Assembly (NCBI GenBank): GCA_008017145.1
Contig: SSGY01000195.1
Span: forward strand, 1-5,814
Source: Neisseriales bacterium
GTDB taxonomy: Bacteria; Pseudomonadota; Gammaproteobacteria; Burkholderiales; UBA11063
Length of the DNA stretch: 5,814 bases
Reading direction: 5' to 3'
The position numbers and the translations under genes are program-made. This document shows positions 1 through 5,814 of this stretch, one piece after another. The stretch's first letter is position 1. The number at the start of each line of letters is the position of its first letter. The notes under the pieces are model-generated. The model ran no database searches, was not told the DNA's origin, and saw only the letters and a program-made list of their open reading frames with translations.

Positions 1-1252
1 CGCCCAAAATTCGATCAGTTTGCTCACATGCCAGCATTTTGACAAAACCAACGCTATTACCTAGACCTAGCGCACGTCCATTTGCCATAAATGATGCTAC
101 ACCTTTTTTGAATGCCACACCTTCTGCTTGGAGTTGTTGTTCTGTTTTACCAACCCATGCAATTTCAGGATTAGTATAAATAACCCAAGGAACAGTATTA
201 AAATCAAAATGCGGATGTTGTCCAGCAATCCGTTCAGCAACAATTACACCCTCTTCAGATGCTTTGTGTGCCAGCATAGGACCACGCACAACATCACCAA
301 TTGCCCAAACATTTGGTAAATTAGTTTTGCATTCGTCATCAACTACGATAAAGCCACGCTCATCAAGTTTCAAGCCGACAGCTTCAGCATTCAGACCATT
401 GGTATTTGGCACACGGCCAATTGATACCAATAATTTATCTGCTTCAAGCTTGTGTTGTTCGCCATTATGTTCATAATTAATCGTAACTTTTTTCTTACCG
501 TTTTTAATTTCGCCAATTTTTACACCATTTTTAATCACTAAACCTTGTTTCAACAGATTCTTGTGTAATTCTTTAGCGGCTTGTTCATCAGCAGCGGGCA
601 AAAATTTATCCATAACTTCAAGTACAGTAACTTTAGCGCCAACTCGGCTCCAAACGCTACCCATTTCCAAACCGATCACTCCAGCACCAATTACACATAA
701 TTCTTTTGGTACTGCAGTTAAATCTAATGCACCTTCATTATCTAATACGTTGATATTATCTGTTGCCAACTGTGGTAAATGACGTGAATTAGAACCAGTT
801 GCCACGATCACGTGAGTCGCGCTGATCTCTTGCTGAGTACCTTTATCATCAACACTGATAATATATTTGCCTGAGTCAGCTTGTTTAAAGCTTGCCCAAC
901 CGTGAATTTCAGTAATCTTATTTTTTTTGAATAGAAATGAAATTCCATTAGCATTTTTACCAATAATCTCTTCTTTACGCGCCAACATTTTTTTAATATC
1001 AATCTGTGGGTTGTCACAGCTAATACCATGATCAGCAAAACTATGGGTTAATTCAGCATAGTTTTCTGAAGATTGTAATAACGCCTTAGAAGGAATACAA
1101 CCAACATTTAAACAAGTTCCACCTAATGAATATTTGCCATTGCGCACATAACCATCAATACACGCAGTACTAAAGCCCAGCTGTGCAGCACGAATTGCTG
1201 CAACATAGCCACCAGGACCACCACCAATAACTACTACATCAAAATTTTGCAT
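1..1252 (-). CDS. lpdA: dihydrolipoyl dehydrogenase E3, partial (3' end outside window)
   Basis: Flavoprotein that re-oxidises the dihydrolipoyl group of E2 and passes electrons through a redox disulfide and FAD to NAD+. I translated 417 uninterrupted codons from the ATG at 1252 to the left edge. Families are about 470-480 residues, so roughly the last 55-60 are missing, including the catalytic His-Glu pair (HPTxSE region). Visible in order: the FAD dinucleotide fold GGGPGG (10-15), the redox-active disulfide Cys47/Cys52 in GGTCLNVGCIPSK, ATGS (151-154), the NAD-binding fold GAGVIGLEMG (189-198) ending at Glu212, the second FAD contact AIGDVVRGPMLAHKA (317-331, Asp320), and the start of the dimer-interface domain (VIYTNPEIAWVG). 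The sequence VRNGKYSLGG before the disulfide is the short insert usual in proteobacterial E3 proteins of this type. It has its own Shine-Dalgarno sequence and follows the ABM gene closely. Being in the sucAB cluster suggests an E3 dedicated to this complex, though it may also serve others. Confidence 0.96.
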   Translation of the reverse strand, partial: MQNFDVVVIGGGPGGYVAAIRAAQLGFSTACIDGYVRNGKYSLGGTCLNVGCIPSKALLQSSENYAELTHSFADHGISCDNPQIDIKKMLARKEEIIGKNANGISFLFKKNKITEIHGWASFKQADSGKYIISVDDKGTQQEISATHVIVATGSNSRHLPQLATDNINVLDNEGALDLTAVPKELCVIGAGVIGLEMGSVWSRVGAKVTVLEVMDKFLPAADEQAAKELHKNLLKQGLVIKNGVKIGEIKNGKKKVTINYEHNGEQHKLEADKLLVSIGRVPNTNGLNAEAVGLKLDERGFIVVDDECKTNLPNVWAIGDVVRGPMLAHKASEEGVIVAERIAGQHPHFDFNTVPWVIYTNPEIAWVGKTEQQLQAEGVAFKKGVASFMANGRALGLGNSVGFVKMLACEQTDRILG

Positions 1253-1259
1253 ATTTTTA

Positions 1260-1266
1260 TCCTCTT
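1260..1266 (-). promoter_or_regulatory. ribosome binding site of lpdA
   Basis: AAGAGGA is seven bases upstream of the ATG at 1252, in the short gap after the ABM gene. Together with the FAD-binding motif beginning at residue 10, it fixes the lpdA start. Confidence 0.65.
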
Positions 1267-1269
1267 AAA

Positions 1270-1599
1270 CTACACTTCATCGCTAAATAAGCGCACATTA
1301 CAATCTGCAGTAATTGAAGTCTCTGGATTGCCAACATAACGCTCAAAAAAATCTATTAAATACTGCTGAGCACAATGCGCTTCAAACGCTTCAATACTTG
1401 CCCACTCTTCATTAAATACAATCGAGAATTTTGACTCCTGTGGTGCTTGCGGATGTTTAATTTGGCGAGTTACCCGATAACGCACACAACCATCTTCACG
1501 AAGAGCCAAAGGCTCCAAACTGGTTAATTTCTCAAATAATTCTTGCTCATGCCCAAGCTTAGGTTCAAATTCTGCGATACAATAGATTCGACTAGTCAT
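1270..1599 (-). CDS. ABM-fold (antibiotic biosynthesis monooxygenase-like) small protein
   Basis: A 109-residue soluble protein that looks like the dimeric alpha+beta-barrel ABM superfamily, which includes YgiN-type quinol monooxygenases. Supporting pattern: an N-terminal strand (IYCIAEFEPKLGHEQE), a helix ending in a Leu-rich turn, GCVRYRV at 37-43 where the family usually has GC-x-x-Y, a central strand FSIVFNEEWAS (58-68), and the following helix with FEAHC, giving the conserved histidine at His75. Typical family length is about 95-110 residues. Members act without cofactor on quinols or polyketides, and many have no known substrate, so no reaction is assigned. It has no membrane segment. 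The Shine-Dalgarno sequence is weak (GAAAGTGA region), and a hairpin ends 22 bases before the start. It sits between E2 and E3 genes, 17 bases before lpdA, so it is probably co-transcribed with lpdA. Family call fairly confident; function unknown. Confidence 0.8.
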   Translation of the reverse strand: MTSRIYCIAEFEPKLGHEQELFEKLTSLEPLALREDGCVRYRVTRQIKHPQAPQESKFSIVFNEEWASIEAFEAHCAQQYLIDFFERYVGNPETSITADCNVRLFSDEV

Positions 1600-1621
1600 T
1601 TCGTATTTTCACTTTCAATAG

Positions 1622-1653
1622 AATAAAGCAGGGGAAAACCCACCTGCTTTATT
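1622..1653 (-). terminator. intergenic hairpin, probable terminator or attenuator after sucB
   Basis: A perfect 11-bp inverted repeat, AATAAAGCAGG (1622-1632) and CCTGCTTTATT (1643-1653), surrounds a 10-base loop in which two further G-C pairs can form across a bulge. Read on the minus strand it begins 7 bases after the sucB stop. The 3' arm ends in UUUAUU, followed by CUAUU: a U-rich but interrupted tail. This resembles a leaky, symmetric intrinsic terminator. Because the ABM gene and lpdA lie downstream in the same direction with no convincing promoter in the gap, partial termination or an RNA-processing/stability hairpin that lowers E3 relative to E1/E2 is more likely than a full stop. The structure is read directly; its effect is inferred. 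Confidence 0.6.
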
Positions 1654-1660
1654 TAACAAA

Positions 1661-2821
1661 TTATAAATCCAATAATAGACGAGCAGGGTCTTCCAACGCA
1701 TCTTTAATCGCAACTAGCGATAAAACCGCCTCGCGACCATCAATAATCCGGTGATCATAAGATAATGCCAGATACATCATCGGACGTACCACCACCTGAC
1801 CATTTTCAACCACGGCACGTTCTTTAGTCGCGTGCATACCTAAAATCGCAGATTGCGGTGGATTAATAATTGGCGTTGACATCATTGAACCAAAAGTACC
1901 ACCATTGGTAATAGAGAATGTACCACCAGTTAATTCTTCAATTTCAAGTTTACCATCTTTAGCACGTTTACCAAAATCGGCAATTTGTTTCTCAATATCG
2001 GCAATCGACATATTTTCGGCATTACGTAAAATTGGCACAACTAAACCACGTGGTGAACCAACCGCAATTCCGATATCAAAATAACCATGATACACAATAT
2101 CTTCACCATCAACTGAAGCATTTACAATTGGATATTGTTTCATTGCAGCAATTGCGGCTTTAACAAAGAATGACATAAAGCCTAGCTTAACGCCATGTTT
2201 TTTCTCAAAATGATCTTTGTATTTAGCGCGTAAATCCATAACTGGTTTCATATTAACTTCATTGAACGTAGTTAATATCGCATTGGTATGTTGGCTCTCT
2301 AATAAGCGTTCAGCAACACGTTTACGTAAACGGCTCATTGGCACACGCTCTTCAATCCGTGAACCTTTGCCTGACATTGCACCAAGCACATCTTCTTTAA
2401 GAACACGACCACCACGACCACTACCTGCAACTTGCGCCAGATCAACACCATTATCTGCAGCAACTTTAGCTGCCGCTGGCATTGCTGGAGTACCTTTTGC
2501 TGTTGCTGCAGGTGCAGCAGCTGGCGCTGATGCAGCGGGTGTCGCTGCTACCGCTGCTGCAGGCGCTGCAGCTTCCGCTTTAACTGAAGTGTCAAAATAC
2601 GCAATCAATTGACCGCTTTTAACTGTCTCGCCAGGTTTACCAATAATCTCAACTAGCGCACCATCTTCTGAAGCAGGAAGTTCCATAACTACTTTATCGG
2701 TTTCCAGATCAATCAAATTTTCTTCACGTTTAACAAATTCTCCAACTTTTTTGTGCCAGTCTAACAATACCGCTTCACTTACTGACTCAGGTAACTGAGG
2801 AACTCTGATTTCAATTTTCAT
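1661..2821 (-). CDS. sucB: dihydrolipoyllysine-residue succinyltransferase, E2 of 2-oxoglutarate dehydrogenase
   Basis: Core subunit of the complex (also named odhB). It accepts the succinyl group from E1 on a swinging lipoyl arm and transfers it to CoA. The 386-residue protein is complete and slightly shorter than the roughly 400 usual. Residues 1-77 form one lipoyl domain, with the lipoylated lysine expected at Lys43 in [10 protein letters not shown]. Residues 79-110 are an Ala/Pro-rich flexible linker. Residues 111-148 are the peripheral-subunit-binding domain ([25 protein letters not shown]), which docks E3 and/or E1. Residues 157-386 are the acyltransferase domain, with the catalytic HxxxDG motif as His357 and Asp361 (SYDHRIIDG). 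The C-terminus DPARLLLDL is typical of succinyl E2. The start at 2821 is supported by AGGGA seven bases upstream and by the typical E2 N-terminus. It lies 21 bases after the second membrane gene and 61 before the ABM gene. A single lipoyl domain and this C-terminus favour 2-oxoglutarate over pyruvate dehydrogenase. Confidence 0.97.
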   Translation of the reverse strand: MKIEIRVPQLPESVSEAVLLDWHKKVGEFVKREENLIDLETDKVVMELPASEDGALVEIIGKPGETVKSGQLIAYFDTSVKAEAAAPAAAVAATPAASAPAAAPAATAKGTPAMPAAAKVAADNGVDLAQVAGSGRGGRVLKEDVLGAMSGKGSRIEERVPMSRLRKRVAERLLESQHTNAILTTFNEVNMKPVMDLRAKYKDHFEKKHGVKLGFMSFFVKAAIAAMKQYPIVNASVDGEDIVYHGYFDIGIAVGSPRGLVVPILRNAENMSIADIEKQIADFGKRAKDGKLEIEELTGGTFSITNGGTFGSMMSTPIINPPQSAILGMHATKERAVVENGQVVVRPMMYLALSYDHRIIDGREAVLSLVAIKDALEDPARLLLDL

Positions 2822-2828
2822 AAAACAA

Positions 2829-2833
2829 TCCCT
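2829..2833 (-). promoter_or_regulatory. ribosome binding site of sucB
   Basis: AGGGA sits seven bases before the sucB ATG in the 21-base gap after the second membrane gene. sucB therefore has its own initiation signal and does not depend on stop-start overlap, unlike the two genes before it. Confidence 0.65.
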
Positions 2834-2842
2834 AAATAAAAA

Positions 2843-3346
2843 TTATACTTGGTTAAGATGTGGTTTATAAATAATAGCGGCAATCAATACTGCTAACTGC
2901 GCTATCGCCTGAATTAAAATGCCAACAATTAAGGGCATAGTATATGCTGAAATTTTAAATAAAATCGAGGCAACCCTAAATGCTTTAGAATTACAATGCT
3001 CAGCAATTAAACGAACCTTCGTGCTTAATTTGTAGGTCAAAAAGGCTACCCCTAAGCCAACTAAATACGCAACAGCAAGTAAGCTGATCGAACCAATCGA
3101 CATTACGTGAGTACGTACTTGAATAATGTAAGCCGCAGCAGCAAGAAATAAGCTTAAGGTCATTAACAGTGAAGTTATTATATATAATTTTACAATTTTA
3201 TCAACAAAATTACGACGTTCAAATTGTAGGTAGAGAAAAATCGTTGCAATAAAACCTAGCAAGCTAAAAAAGCCACCCCAATGAGTCACATAACCTAGTA
3301 GATTGAGTATCAAACTCAACCACGCAAATTGATGTAATTTACTCAT
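2843..3346 (-). CDS. small multi-pass membrane protein, second of a paralogous pair
   Basis: Unrecognised 167-residue membrane protein, the same length as its upstream neighbour and clearly homologous to it. Both carry FSxLGFI, TMP, AQ and YKP at the same or nearly the same positions (here 27-33, 136-138, 149-150 and 160-162). By hand count 16 of 40 residues are identical over 123-162. Probable membrane segments lie near 6-20, 24-40, 54-76, 85-105 and 133-160. Basic residues in the loops after segments 2 (Arg44, Arg45, Lys50, Lys53) and 4 (Lys106, Lys110, Arg112) suggest these face the cytoplasm. The ATG overlaps the stop of the preceding gene as ATGA and has a good AGGGGA Shine-Dalgarno sequence. 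The N-terminal half has diverged far more than the C-terminal third. No catalytic motif is visible and no function can be assigned. Its place between E1 and E2 of one complex suggests co-expression with it, not necessarily contact with it. Confidence 0.85.
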   Translation of the reverse strand: MSKLHQFAWLSLILNLLGYVTHWGGFFSLLGFIATIFLYLQFERRNFVDKIVKLYIITSLLMTLSLFLAAAAYIIQVRTHVMSIGSISLLAVAYLVGLGVAFLTYKLSTKVRLIAEHCNSKAFRVASILFKISAYTMPLIVGILIQAIAQLAVLIAAIIYKPHLNQV

Positions 3347-3846
3347 TTCATCTCCCCTGCAGGCTTATATAAAATGCACCCCAGTAAGAAAAATGGCTGT
3401 GCCAGCATCACAAACAACATCCCGAGCAATATCGGCATCGTAAATGCTCCAACCTTGGTTAACGTGCCACTAATTTTAAACCATAAGCTATCAGTTTGTT
3501 CACCCAAGCTCAATAGACTTTTGGCAATAAAATAATTGGTAAATGCCAAAAATAAAAGCAACGCAACAACCAGCATAATAATCAGATAGGTAACGCCATT
3601 ACTGCCTTGGGAAAAACGTTCTACCCCCAAATAGGTCAAAATCCCAGTTGGAACTAGTATCACTACCCATTGGTACAGCGTAAAGTTAAGCAAATTAGTG
3701 CCATAACCCAGCTTATCAACTTTAGCGTACAAAACCGTGGTTAAGATAAAACCTAATATCGAAAAATAAATACCAACTGCGGGGAACATTCCTGCAACGA
3801 ATGATCCCAACGCAATAATACCTAACAAATTAATAGTTTTTTGCAT
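3343..3846 (-). CDS. small multi-pass membrane protein, first of a paralogous pair
   Basis: I do not recognise a named gene. The 167-residue product is almost wholly hydrophobic, with likely membrane segments near residues 5-22, 24-41, 53-75, 85-107 and a long one at 132-160 that may be two short passes around Pro151. Lysines 42, 45, 109, 124 and 131 suggest the loops after segments 2 and 4 face the cytoplasm. There is no signal peptide distinct from the first segment, and no enzyme motif. Visible signatures shared with the next gene are FSxLGFI (28-34), TMP (136-138), AQ (149-150) and YKP (160-162). The ATG overlaps the sucA stop by one base (TAATG) and lacks a good Shine-Dalgarno sequence, implying translational coupling to sucA. 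The general layout recalls small DUF996-like integral membrane proteins, but that is from memory and unverified. Function unknown; that it is a real gene is supported by its paralog and tight packing. Confidence 0.85.
   Translation of the reverse strand: MQKTINLLGIIALGSFVAGMFPAVGIYFSILGFILTTVLYAKVDKLGYGTNLLNFTLYQWVVILVPTGILTYLGVERFSQGSNGVTYLIIMLVVALLLFLAFTNYFIAKSLLSLGEQTDSLWFKISGTLTKVGAFTMPILLGMLFVMLAQPFFLLGCILYKPAGEMK
3353..3358 (-). promoter_or_regulatory. ribosome binding site of the second membrane gene
   Basis: AGGGGA lies six bases upstream of the ATG at 3346, inside the last codons of the preceding gene. It supports this start over any downstream ATG. A nearer upstream ATG (3352-3350) is in the frame of the preceding gene, where it codes its penultimate residue, so it is not a competing start. 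Confidence 0.65.
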
Positions 3847-5814
3847 TACTTAGTCAATGCTGCAGCTAACAGATCTGCCAGCTGTTGATTATGCATAGTT
3901 GAAGTACCACAAGCTGGAGCTGCTGCGCGCGGACGGCTTGCCGCTTTAAAGCGTGATTTACCACCCAACGCATCATCTAAATCTTCACGAATTTGCAACC
4001 ATGCCCCTTGATTATACGGTTCTTCCTGAGCCCAAACAAAATCTTTAGCTTTGGTGTATTTAGCTAATTCCGCTTTAACTTGTTCTGCTGGGAATGGATA
4101 TAATTGCTCCACACGAACGATTGCAACGCTATCGGCTAAATTTTTCTCAGCACGTGCTTTAACTAAATCATAATACACCTGACCAGTACACAAAATCACT
4201 CGGCTAGCGGTTTTTTTAGCACTGTCATCAGCAATAACAGGTAAAAACACTCCATCAGTAATGCTATTCAGATCGCTCATAGCTTCTTTAGCACGCAATA
4301 AACGTTTAGATAAGAAAATTACCAATGGTTTCGCAAAGTTTGATTTTGCTTGACGGCGTATCATATGGAACATCTGCGCCGCAGTCGATGGAATTACTGC
4401 AATAATGTTATCTTCAGCGGCTAATTGTAAAAAGCGTTCAATACGAGCTGATGAATGCTCTGGACCTTGTCCATCAAAACCATGCGGAAGAATCATTGCA
4501 AGGCGACTCAAATTACCCCATTTAGCTTCACCAGACACGATAAATTGATCTATCATCACTTGAGCGCCATTGGCAAAATCGCCAAATTGACCTTCCCAGA
4601 TTGTTAGAGATTTAGTGCTTTCTAAACTATAGCCATATTCAAAACCTAAAACGCCCTCTTCATTGAGAATTGAGTCATAAACTGCAAACCAGCTATTATT
4701 TTGCGCATTTTTCAACGGAATATGAATCCCTTCGCTGAGTTGCTTACGGTTCATATTATGCCATGCAGCATGACGATGTGAGAATGTTCCACGACTGGCA
4801 TCTTCACCACTTAAGCGAATACTAATGCCATCATCAAGTAGTGCTGCATAAGCCAATGTTTCTGCCATACCAAAATCAACTGGCTGAGTTCCTGCACCCA
4901 TAGCAACTCGAGAATCAATTAGTTTAACAATCGTCGGATGCAGTTTAAATGATGCCTCAGTTGGCTTAGTCGTTACTTTTTGTGCAAGTTCTGCTAATTT
5001 TTTCTTGCTGATTTTAGTATTTACTTTATCGTCCCATTTAGCATTCATAAATGGTTTAACATCAAAATCATAGCGTGGCAATGGAATCATTTTTGCACTA
5101 TTAATATGCTCGCCTTTTTGCAAACCAGTACGATATGCTTCAACCAAAGCGCTATCTTCACCTGCTGCAATCACACCTTCGTTAACCAACTGAGCTGCAT
5201 ACAGCGCACGAGTTCCCGGATGCTGTTTAACTTTGGCATACATTAAAGGCTGTGTTAGGGTTGGATCATCGGCTTCATTGTGTCCATGACGACGGAAACA
5301 AACCATATCAATTACAATATCACGTCCAAACTTCTGACGATAGGCAACGCTAAGATCAGTTGCAAATGCTACAGCGCGTAAATCATCACCATTAACGTGT
5401 ATTACTGGTGATTCAATCATTTTAGCAATATCAGTACAATAACGTGATGAACGATTATCACTGACCCGTGAAGTAGTAAAACCAACTTGGTTATTAACTA
5501 CGATATGAATTAAACCATAGCCACCATAAGTACGTGTATGACTCATATTAAATACCGCTTGATTAGTACCCAGACCAATTAATGCTGAATCTCCATGAAC
5601 CAGTACACCCATAACGGCATTTTTATTAGTTCCGCGGCGATCTTGTTTAGCACGAACTACGCCCTGCACCACTGGATTAACTACTTCCAAATGTGATGGA
5701 TTATATGCCATCGCCATTTTAACTTTTTTACCATTTTGGGTTACATATTCACAAGCATAACCTTTGTGATACTTAACATCGCCGCTGGTTACAAAATCAT
5801 AGCTTGGGTAATTA
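3846..5814 (-). CDS. sucA: 2-oxoglutarate dehydrogenase E1 component, partial (5' end outside window)
   Basis: Thiamine-diphosphate-dependent E1 subunit. It decarboxylates 2-oxoglutarate and succinylates the lipoyl group of E2, in the cytoplasm. The reading frame is open to the right edge, so 655 codons are visible (families run about 930-950 residues) and roughly the first 280-290 residues are missing. An internal ATG at 5717 is not the start: the 32 codons before it carry the conserved SGDVKYH motif. In fragment numbering one sees DVKYH (His16), NPSHLE (38-43), the thiamine-diphosphate/Mg motif from HGD (73-75) to NNQ (107-109), RRHGHNEADD (174-183), then the transketolase-like pyrimidine-binding half with GEDASRGTFSHRHA, WEGQFGDFANGAQ, LPHGFDGQGPEHSSAR and a C-terminal EEPYNQGAW. 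No frameshift or internal stop. The stop codon TAA (3848-3846) shares one base with the next gene's ATG. Identification is by well-known E1 motifs; the E1o rather than E1p assignment follows from these motifs and the adjacent E2. Confidence 0.97.
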   Translation of the reverse strand, partial: NYPSYDFVTSGDVKYHKGYACEYVTQNGKKVKMAMAYNPSHLEVVNPVVQGVVRAKQDRRGTNKNAVMGVLVHGDSALIGLGTNQAVFNMSHTRTYGGYGLIHIVVNNQVGFTTSRVSDNRSSRYCTDIAKMIESPVIHVNGDDLRAVAFATDLSVAYRQKFGRDIVIDMVCFRRHGHNEADDPTLTQPLMYAKVKQHPGTRALYAAQLVNEGVIAAGEDSALVEAYRTGLQKGEHINSAKMIPLPRYDFDVKPFMNAKWDDKVNTKISKKKLAELAQKVTTKPTEASFKLHPTIVKLIDSRVAMGAGTQPVDFGMAETLAYAALLDDGISIRLSGEDASRGTFSHRHAAWHNMNRKQLSEGIHIPLKNAQNNSWFAVYDSILNEEGVLGFEYGYSLESTKSLTIWEGQFGDFANGAQVMIDQFIVSGEAKWGNLSRLAMILPHGFDGQGPEHSSARIERFLQLAAEDNIIAVIPSTAAQMFHMIRRQAKSNFAKPLVIFLSKRLLRAKEAMSDLNSITDGVFLPVIADDSAKKTASRVILCTGQVYYDLVKARAEKNLADSVAIVRVEQLYPFPAEQVKAELAKYTKAKDFVWAQEEPYNQGAWLQIREDLDDALGGKSRFKAASRPRAAAPACGTSTMHNQQLADLLAAALTK

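Noticed and set aside
128..782. Three plus-strand open frames of 63-73 codons
   Set aside because: All are antisense to intact lpdA, mutually overlapping, with Ser/Asn/Thr-rich products lacking any domain; typical shadows of an AT-rich gene.
808..1038. 76-codon minus-strand open frame inside lpdA
   Set aside because: It is in a different frame from the intact lpdA coding sequence, which carries all E3 motifs across this span.
1654..1659. TTGTTA as a -35 box for a promoter serving the ABM gene and lpdA
   Set aside because: At 16-18 base spacing the expected -10 position falls on C-rich hairpin loop sequence (TTCCCC), so there is no usable -10.
2217..2612. 131-codon open frame on the plus strand
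   Set aside because: It lies wholly antisense to sucB and its Ala-rich product mirrors the alanine-codon linker, which suppresses stops in other frames. No ribosome binding site or recognisable domain.
5715..5717. ATG as a start for sucA
   Set aside because: The frame continues upstream to the window edge with conserved E1 sequence (SGDVKYH), so this ATG is internal and the gene is truncated by the window.
1..5814. CRISPR array, tRNA/rRNA, insertion sequence or phage genes
   Set aside because: No direct-repeat array, no cloverleaf-like segment, no transposase or integrase motif and no terminal inverted repeats seen; nearly all bases are accounted for by the six genes.

Overview
The window is one co-oriented gene cluster on the minus strand (read right to left) encoding the 2-oxoglutarate dehydrogenase complex of the TCA cycle. 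In transcription order it contains: the 3' two thirds of sucA (E1), two small integral membrane proteins that are paralogs of each other, sucB/odhB (E2), a small antibiotic-biosynthesis-monooxygenase (ABM) fold protein, and the first 417 codons of lpdA (E3). No gene is supported on the plus strand. Every intergenic gap is short, so the window has no gene-free stretch above about 60 bases.

The sequence is AT-rich, clearly below 50% G+C by eye. The E1-E2-E3 order, with a dedicated E3 gene in the same cluster, and the E3 N-terminus (FAD motif, a short insertion, then the CxxxxC redox motif) look proteobacterial and most like Betaproteobacteria, for example the Neisseriales side. This is recalled family knowledge, not a search result. 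A low-G+C betaproteobacterium is my best guess, with modest confidence.

Layout from right to left: 5814-3846 is sucA, open at the window edge. Its TAA stop shares a base with the ATG of the first membrane gene (3846-3343). The stop of that gene overlaps the start of the second membrane gene (3346-2843) as ATGA. After 21 bases comes sucB (2821-1661), then a 61-base gap holding an 11-bp perfect inverted repeat (1622-1653). The ABM gene (1599-1270) follows, and 17 bases later lpdA (1252-1), which runs off the left edge.

How the genes work together: E1 decarboxylates 2-oxoglutarate on thiamine diphosphate, E2 carries the succinyl group on a lipoyl-lysine to CoA, and E3 re-oxidises the dihydrolipoyl group with FAD and NAD+. 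The E1, E2 and E3 frames are intact wherever visible. The unusual part is what has been added: a coupled pair of duplicated membrane proteins between E1 and E2, and an ABM-fold protein between E2 and E3. Neither addition is a known subunit of this complex. The membrane pair is the best candidate here for something undescribed, but its function cannot be read from the sequence.
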